Shown here: positions 58,843 to 64,000 of the stretch, one piece after another | Layout: each line of letters begins with the position of its first letter | How positions within the stretch are numbered: the first letter of the stretch is position 1 | Source of the DNA: Eustoma russellianum | Lineage: Eukaryota > Streptophyta > Magnoliopsida > Gentianales > Gentianaceae | Assembly (NCBI GenBank): GCA_036186865.1 | Contig: AP025057.1 | Span: forward strand, 22,642,348 to 22,706,347 | Direction: 5' to 3' | Length of the DNA: 64,000 bases | The notes under the pieces: model-generated | Databases searched by the model: none | The model's input: only the letters and a program-made list of their open reading frames with translations | What the model was told of the DNA's origin: nothing | Position numbers and translations under genes: made by a program

Positions 58843-60154
58843 ATGACGGTGCTCCCTTCTTCTCCAGACGTTCATGGCGGCGGCAGCCATTCCTTCACTG
58901 CCGTCGTCACTTCCAATGGCCCCTCCATCTCTATCTCCTCCAAATCCATCTCCAAGTACAAAGGCCGTCATATGATCTCATTCTTAGATGTCGAAATTGA
59001 CGCCCTCGTCGAGCCTTACCGTCTCACTCTCGTCGGATCATTTTGGTTTGGTCGGCCACCCATCAAACTCATCCGAGATATTTTCGACAGAATTGGATTT
59101 CGTTCTGATATTAAGATCACACTTTTTGATCAATCCCATATATTGCTTCATTTTACGCATGAACCGGATTATCTCCGGTGTTTCTCTCGTCGTTCTTGGA
59201 CGATTGCGGGATGCACGATGAGGGTCGCCAAGTGGACAGTGGATTTCGACCCAGCTACTGATGTTCCTATAGTGCCAGTCTGGATCGCGTTTTCGGGATT
59301 GTCGCTGCACTTCCATCATCGATCAGCACTTTTTGAAATATCGCGTGTTGCCAGACATCCGATAAAGTTAGATGTGGCTACTGCGGATTGCCTTTGGTCG
59401 TCAGACGCAAGAGTTTGCGTGGAGTTGGATGTATCCAAAGAATTGTCAAAAAAGGTATTTTTACAGGGCAAACAAAAGATAATTCAACAGCAAATCATCT
59501 ACGAAGAGTTGCCTCCATTTTGTACAAATTGCCGCCGCCTAGGTCATAAGGTTGGAGCTTGTGATGATCTCCAGCCAACTGTGCCGCAAAAGCCATCAAA
59601 ACCTACAACTAGATGGACTCCTAAGAAGTCTGCCTGAAACCCCTATAACGTTTCTCAAAAAAGATCCCCTCTCACATGCAGCTCATGCAGATTCCCAGAT
59701 TCCTGGAGGAGATCCACCGCTGCCTGCAACTTCGACTCTTGATATCACTTCTAAACAGGATATCACTCTCATCCATATAGACACCCAAGATTTGTTGTTG
59801 CAAGATAAAAATACTGATGATCCTGACGCGTGTCAATGCTCTGACTCTGATGTAGGTCCTAACGTGGCTCAGCAGCATGTATTTGATTCTAACTTTCGCT
59901 CAGAATTCTGTCAACAGATGCGGCAAGCCTCAGATTCAATTGGTAAGCACCTTTTTCATCGTCATGAGCTGTCTACTCATGATGTCATACTACAGGAGTG
60001 TTTCTCCAGTGTGTCTACTGAAGGTGATGGTTTTATCCCAGTGGCCCCTCGTTGACGTCGCCGGACAAGAAAAGAACTGCCTCCTTGTCCACCATCTAGT
60101 GTTCTGACACGAAGCGTAACGCGTAGTGGTGTTGTCCTCGATCTTTCTCAATGA
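58843..60154 (+). pseudogene. Plant LINE ORF1: DUF4283-type RNA-binding protein with zinc knuckle
   Basis: ORF1 protein coats LINE RNA. From the ATG at 58,843 the first part (264 codons) has a DUF4283-like domain (about residues 50-200; VEPYRLTLVGSFWFGRPP, WTIAGCTMRVAKW) and a CCHC knuckle CTNCRRLGHKVGAC (about residues 227-240). It stops at 59,635, and a frameshift near 59,600 leads to a second frame (59,552-60,055) with the acidic C-terminal region. That frame has a TGA at 60,053-60,055 (probably from CGA) and then stays open to the natural stop TGA at 60,152, overlapping the ORF2 ATG by ATGA. Confidence 0.88.
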
Positions 60155-61687
60155 ATATTCTAATTTGGAATGCAGGAGGTCTTCGCACCTCCGTTGATCG
60201 TTTATTACATTTGTTGCGAGAGCATCGTGTTGAGTTGTTAATTGTTATAGAACCAAAGCTGCGACCCTTGAATATTACATACTATCAGTTAAAGTTGAGA
60301 TATGATCATGCAATTCACACTTGCGACGACAATATATGGGTTTTCTGGCATTCGTCTACTTTCGATTTTTTGCATATTGACCATAGAGCTCAGACATCTT
60401 TACTGCAATATAAATGGTGGCAGACGCAGCAGCAGTTCGGATTGTCTGTTGTGTATGGCAGGCATACCATTGCAGAGCTTAAATTACTTTGGGATTCTTT
60501 GATACATCACTTTCAGACAGTGGCAGTCCCATGGGTTGTTAGAGGAGACTTTAACACCTTTTTAACGTTGGAGGAGCACAGAGGTTGTTCCAATTCAACA
60601 CTTCATTCGTTAGAGGAATTTAATGCATGTGTCCATCATTATCAGTTGCAGGCTATTCCTACGATGGGATCTTTATTTACTTGGGCTCGAGGGCATAGCC
60701 AAGGCCGGGTCCTGGATCGTATGTTATGTAGTTCCTCCTTTGCTGATTCATTTGCTGATATGGTTGTTCATCATTTGCCACGTGCCACTTTCGATCACTC
60801 TCCACTATTACTCAAATGTTCTTTATCACGGACAACACCAGTGGTCCCATTTAGATATCTGAATGCATGGTCTTTACATGAGGACTTCTATTCTTTTGTG
60901 TCAGCTCAATGGCAGCAGTATCCCATGACAGGGGGGATAAGTGGCTTATATAATAAATTTCGTCTGCTTAAAGGTAACCTACGACGGTGGAACCAATTTG
61001 TTTTTGGAAATATATTTAGTCAGGCTAAAGAGGCAGAGAGCAATTATCTTCGCATGGAAAAAGTCTATGACGATGCTCCCACCCCTGCAAATAAGACGGC
61101 ATTTTCACTTCATGCTCTTCTGATGCGAACACAAAAAGCACAGGCTTCATACTGGTCTCAAAAAGCACGGGTACATTGGATGGTAGAAGGTGGGACCAGT
61201 ACATCCTATTTCCATGCCTTGGTCAAGGAATGACATCGACGGCAGAGGATTTGTCAAATTCAAACCGCGGCTGGGGAAATGCTACAAGACAATGACGTGC
61301 TTGGACACGCTGCTGTAGAATATTTTCAACAGCTATTCTCTAATGAGCCGGTGGCAGATGTTACTTCTTTTCTAGCTAACATTCCTACATTGATTACAGA
61401 GGATGACGATGCAATACTAATAGCCATTCCAGACATGATTGAAGTTAAAGATGCTATATGGAATCTAAGCCCAAACAGCGCTGTTGAACCTGGCGGCTTT
61501 AATGGCCATTTCTTTCGCACATGTTGGGACATCATTCGATTAGATGTGCTATGTGCGGTTCAAAAATTATTTCTCAGAGTGTCAGCGCAAAGGTTATGAT
61601 CTCTTCTCTAATTACGTTGATCCCTAAGAAGGAACACCCCACCTCATATGCTGATTATAGGCCAATATGTTTATCTAATTTCTTAAG
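60151..61687 (+). pseudogene. Plant LINE ORF2, first part: endonuclease and RT start
   Basis: ATG at 60,151. Endonuclease motifs are WNAGG, EPKL, RGDFNTF, GSLFTWARG, LDRML and FDHSPLLL (residues 1 to about 230). A linker with QASYWSQKARVHWMVEGGTSTSYF follows. A TGA at 61,231-61,233 (probably CGA to TGA) interrupts the frame. The RT N-terminus continues (AVEPGGFNGHFFRTCW). A frameshift near 61,590 then leads to LITLIPKKEHPTSYADYRPICLSNF, which ends at the hAT insertion. The whole is parallel to the minus-strand LINE at 55,986. Confidence 0.92.
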
Positions 61688-63047
61688 TAGGCCTGCAAAC
61701 AAACCGAACCTTTAGCGAATCATTCAGGTTCAATTCGTAAGAATTCGGTTCGAATTCGAATTTAGCAAATTCGAATTCGAATCATACTTTGAGTTTGAAA
61801 TATTTAACGAATCGAATTCAAACTAGTTATTATTCGGTTCGATAATTCGACGAAGCCTCGGGAATAAACTTATCAAGGCTCGATTCGTGGCTCGATTCGG
61901 TTTGACTAAAATGTTATAAAAATAATTTTCCACCCCTGCCCTTTAACCCTAGCCCCTTTCCTTCGACCTTCCTGCAGATTTTGGAATTTTCTCCAGACTC
62001 CATTCTCCCGCTGCCCCGCTGCGAGCCTGCGACTGTGAGTGCTTCCTCCTTGCTCTTCACTCACCCTCTGCTTGACTGCTTCCTCACTCCTCAGTCCTCC
62101 CTCTCCCTCAATCCCTCTCCAGCCTCCAGTGTCCAGTCTCCCCTCAACAAATCAACTGCTCTGAGGCCATCAAATGGGAGAAAAACAAGAATTATCTTTG
62201 GAGATGAAAATGGGGGATTTTTGTTATGGCAGCAAAGCAGGCCAGTCATTGATAGTAGCCCTTTTGCTGATGATCGCTTCTTTCTACAGTGGCAATCTTT
62301 TTGGTTCCAAGACCAATTTTCTTTCAACTCATGATTCCCATCAGCTACAAACTTCCAAATTCTTCTCTGTCTGCTTGGTAAAGTTGACTGCTTGTTTCTT
62401 TTTTTTTTCTCTTTTTTTCCCTCCTTTGTTTTGCTGCATTAATAAGGTTCTGGGTGCTTTCTTTTTTTATTCAATTTCTTACATAATATTTGTTGCTTAA
62501 GGTTGTGATGAATCAAAGATGTCATTTTAAGTGGTGCGAAAGAGACTAATAAATTGGCACACTCTGAACCTGTGAATCACATTGCAAATTTACTTGGTCG
62601 TTTATAGTGCTTTAGCTTGGATCAATGCTCAATAAGTTGGGAAATAGCAATATATCATTGGTTTTCTAAATTTCTGATAGATTTAAAGTATGCTGACTGC
62701 CGGATATATTTTGCTTTGGTGCTTTATTTGGATGAGTTGGCTCTAGAAATTTTGCTTTCCTGCTTTATTTGGATGAGTTGATGCGTTACAAGAGAATTGT
62801 AATATTGTTATTCACGAATCGAATTCGGGCTCATGAATCAATGTGAGTTTGTGAATCGAATAACTATAACGAATCATAATAGAGCTTCGAACCGAACTGG
62901 TTTTTAATTAAAACTTATCGAATCTGAATACGAACTGAATTTTAGGTTCGTCACAAATTCGAACTCAACCCGAACCTCAGAAAATATTTTCAAATCAAAC
63001 CTTAATTTTTAAAGTATTCGTTAAGATTCGGTTCGTTTGCACCCCTA
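61688..63047. mobile_element. Non-autonomous hAT-like transposon inside the LINE RT
   Basis: 1360 bp, flanked by an 8-bp TSD with one mismatch (TTCTTAAG 61,680-61,687; TTCATAAG 63,048-63,055). Terminal inverted repeats: TAGGCCTGCAAACAAACCGA on the left and, reverse-complemented, TAGGGGTGCAAACGAACCGA on the right. Sub-terminal regions are full of GAATTCGAA-type inverted motifs. No transposase is encoded. Excision of it plus one TSD copy would leave the LINE RT open across the site, confirming the boundaries. Confidence 0.9.
61930..62510 (+). other. Possible captured host gene fragment inside the hAT-like element
   Basis: Between the terminal regions lies non-repetitive DNA laid out like the 5' end of a plant gene. 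It has a C/T-rich leader (61,930-62,160), then an ATG at 62,174 in a frame beginning MGEKQELSLEMKMGDF with a hydrophobic, membrane-anchor-like stretch (SLIVALLLMIASF). Then comes a splice-donor-like GGTAAAG (about 62,378), followed by a T-rich, intron-like stretch. I cannot name the parent gene. A type II membrane protein N-terminus would fit. Confidence 0.5.
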
Positions 63048-64000
63048 TTCATAAGTAAAGTCACCACTAGGGTTATTGCCTCGCGGTTGTTGCCTCTTCT
63101 TCCAAAGATTATTTCAGATGAGCAGATAGGTTTTTTGCAGGGCCATGATATTAGTGAACATGTTCTTCTAGCAAATGAGATGGTCCATATTATTGACAGA
63201 AGAACTAGAGGAGCTAATGTGATGATAAAGCTGGATATGGCTAAAGCTTTTGACCGAGTTAACTGGACTTATCTTTAGTATATTTTGCAAAAGTTCGGCT
63301 TTCATGAGCGCTTGATTCGTATAGTTATGAATTATATGTGATACTCAAAGCTTTCAGTTGCAATCAATGGCGCAACATATGGTTATTTTTCACCAATAAG
63401 GGGTGTGAAGCAGGGTGATCCCTTATCTCCTTTATTGTTCATTATTGGCTCTGAAGGATTCAGTCGTGGGCTTAAGCAACTATTCCATAGTGGTGCGCTA
63501 AACGGATTTTCATCAGGAAGAGTTCGGCCGGTGCTTCACTTGGCATATGCGGATGATCTTCTTATCTTCCTAAATGGTTCAACACGAAATCTTCAAGATT
63601 TTCAGAGCTTTCTAGTTGCTTATCAGCAAGCGTCTGGACAATTTGTGAATTGTAGCAAAAGTCAGTTTGTAGCTAGCTCCTATGTTGCGCCTTCATCATT
63701 GTGCACTATTGGAACGGTTCTTCTTATGCGGCCATCCAAGCTTCCCATTAAATATTTGGGCTCTTACCTTTACCGCGGCATTAATCGAGCACGTTATTGC
63801 ACTTCACTTTTGCAACATTTTGATGCAAAGTTAAAGGGTCGGGCGTGACACCTATTAACTCCAGGAGGTCGACTCGTCTTAGTCTGCTCTGTCCTCACGG
63901 CCCTACCGTTACATTTGTTAGCATCGGCTAGATTGCCCAAGAGTGTGATGCATGCTATTAGCAGAAAAATAGCCCATTTTATTTGGGGCTCTTGTTATCA
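63048..64000 (+). pseudogene. Plant LINE ORF2, second part: reverse transcriptase
   Basis: RT continues after the hAT-like insertion: KIISDEQIGFLQGHDISEHV, IKLDMAKAFDRVNWTYL, GVKQGDPLSPLLFIIG, the catalytic box LAYADDLLIFL (about 63,540-63,575), and the post-RT motif YLGSYLYRGINRARYC. Stops in frame at 63,276 (TAG), 63,339 (TGA) and 63,846 (TGA) make it a pseudogene. It runs off the right edge before the zinc-binding and RNase H domains. Confidence 0.92.

Noticed and set aside
1..64000. Host protein-coding genes, tRNA, rRNA or other RNA genes
   Set aside because: None recognised; every long frame with a domain belongs to a transposable element.

Overview
This window looks like repeat-dense nuclear DNA of a flowering plant. 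I found no host gene that I would defend. Nearly all of the 64 kb is LTR retrotransposon, plant-type LINE (with an RNase H) and hAT-like DNA transposon. The elements are nested in one another, and most boundaries can be read from target-site duplications (TSDs).

Layout. 1-3518: 3' end of a Ty3/gypsy chromovirus (integrase plus chromodomain) and its 3' LTR. 3856-4160: hAT-type MITE with an 8-bp TSD. 4765-7442: Sirevirus-like solo LTR with TSD ATGTG. 7495-8478: 5'-truncated LINE. 8479-11642: 3' part of a minus-strand Sirevirus. 11643-19454: minus-strand element with two LTRs and only a gag, without pol (TR-GAG type). 19455-21627 and 36739-41746: two halves of one minus-strand Ty1/copia element of Ale/Retrofit type. 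They are separated by a 15.1-kb plus-strand Sirevirus (21628-36738, TSD ATACT on both sides) that carries an internal inversion of about 5.6 kb plus LINE and gypsy-LTR debris. The right copia half contains six tandem copies of a 724-bp gag segment. 41747-43354 and 55787-55985: one gypsy LTR split by a nearly complete Tekay/Del-like chromovirus (43360-55781, LTRs of 2455 and 2454 bp). That chromovirus is itself interrupted by a related solo LTR (50552-53118, TSD CATAT). 55986-58560: minus-strand LINE. 58843-64000: plus-strand LINE, head to head with the former and interrupted by a 1360-bp hAT-like element (61688-63047) that seems to carry a host gene fragment.

Functionally, every autonomous element supplies Gag, protease, reverse transcriptase/RNase H and integrase, or for LINEs ORF1, endonuclease, RT and RNase H. 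All copies seen here are broken by stops, frameshifts or insertions, so this is a fossil bed rather than a working system. The gag-only element could only move with proteins from a related full Sirevirus.

The signals most worth a second look are: (1) tandem stem-loops with compensatory changes, UUCG and GAAA tetraloops and repeated GGGTATAAAG boxes in gypsy LTRs; (2) two GT-AG gaps in the Tekay-like pol whose removal brings the reading frames into register, as introns would; (3) near-identical CGATCGATCG palindrome arrays in the LTRs of unrelated gypsy and copia families; (4) the gag tandem array; (5) the intra-element inversion; (6) the gag-only Sirevirus; (7) the hAT element with a captured exon-like segment. 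All identifications were made by eye from motifs; no database search was run.
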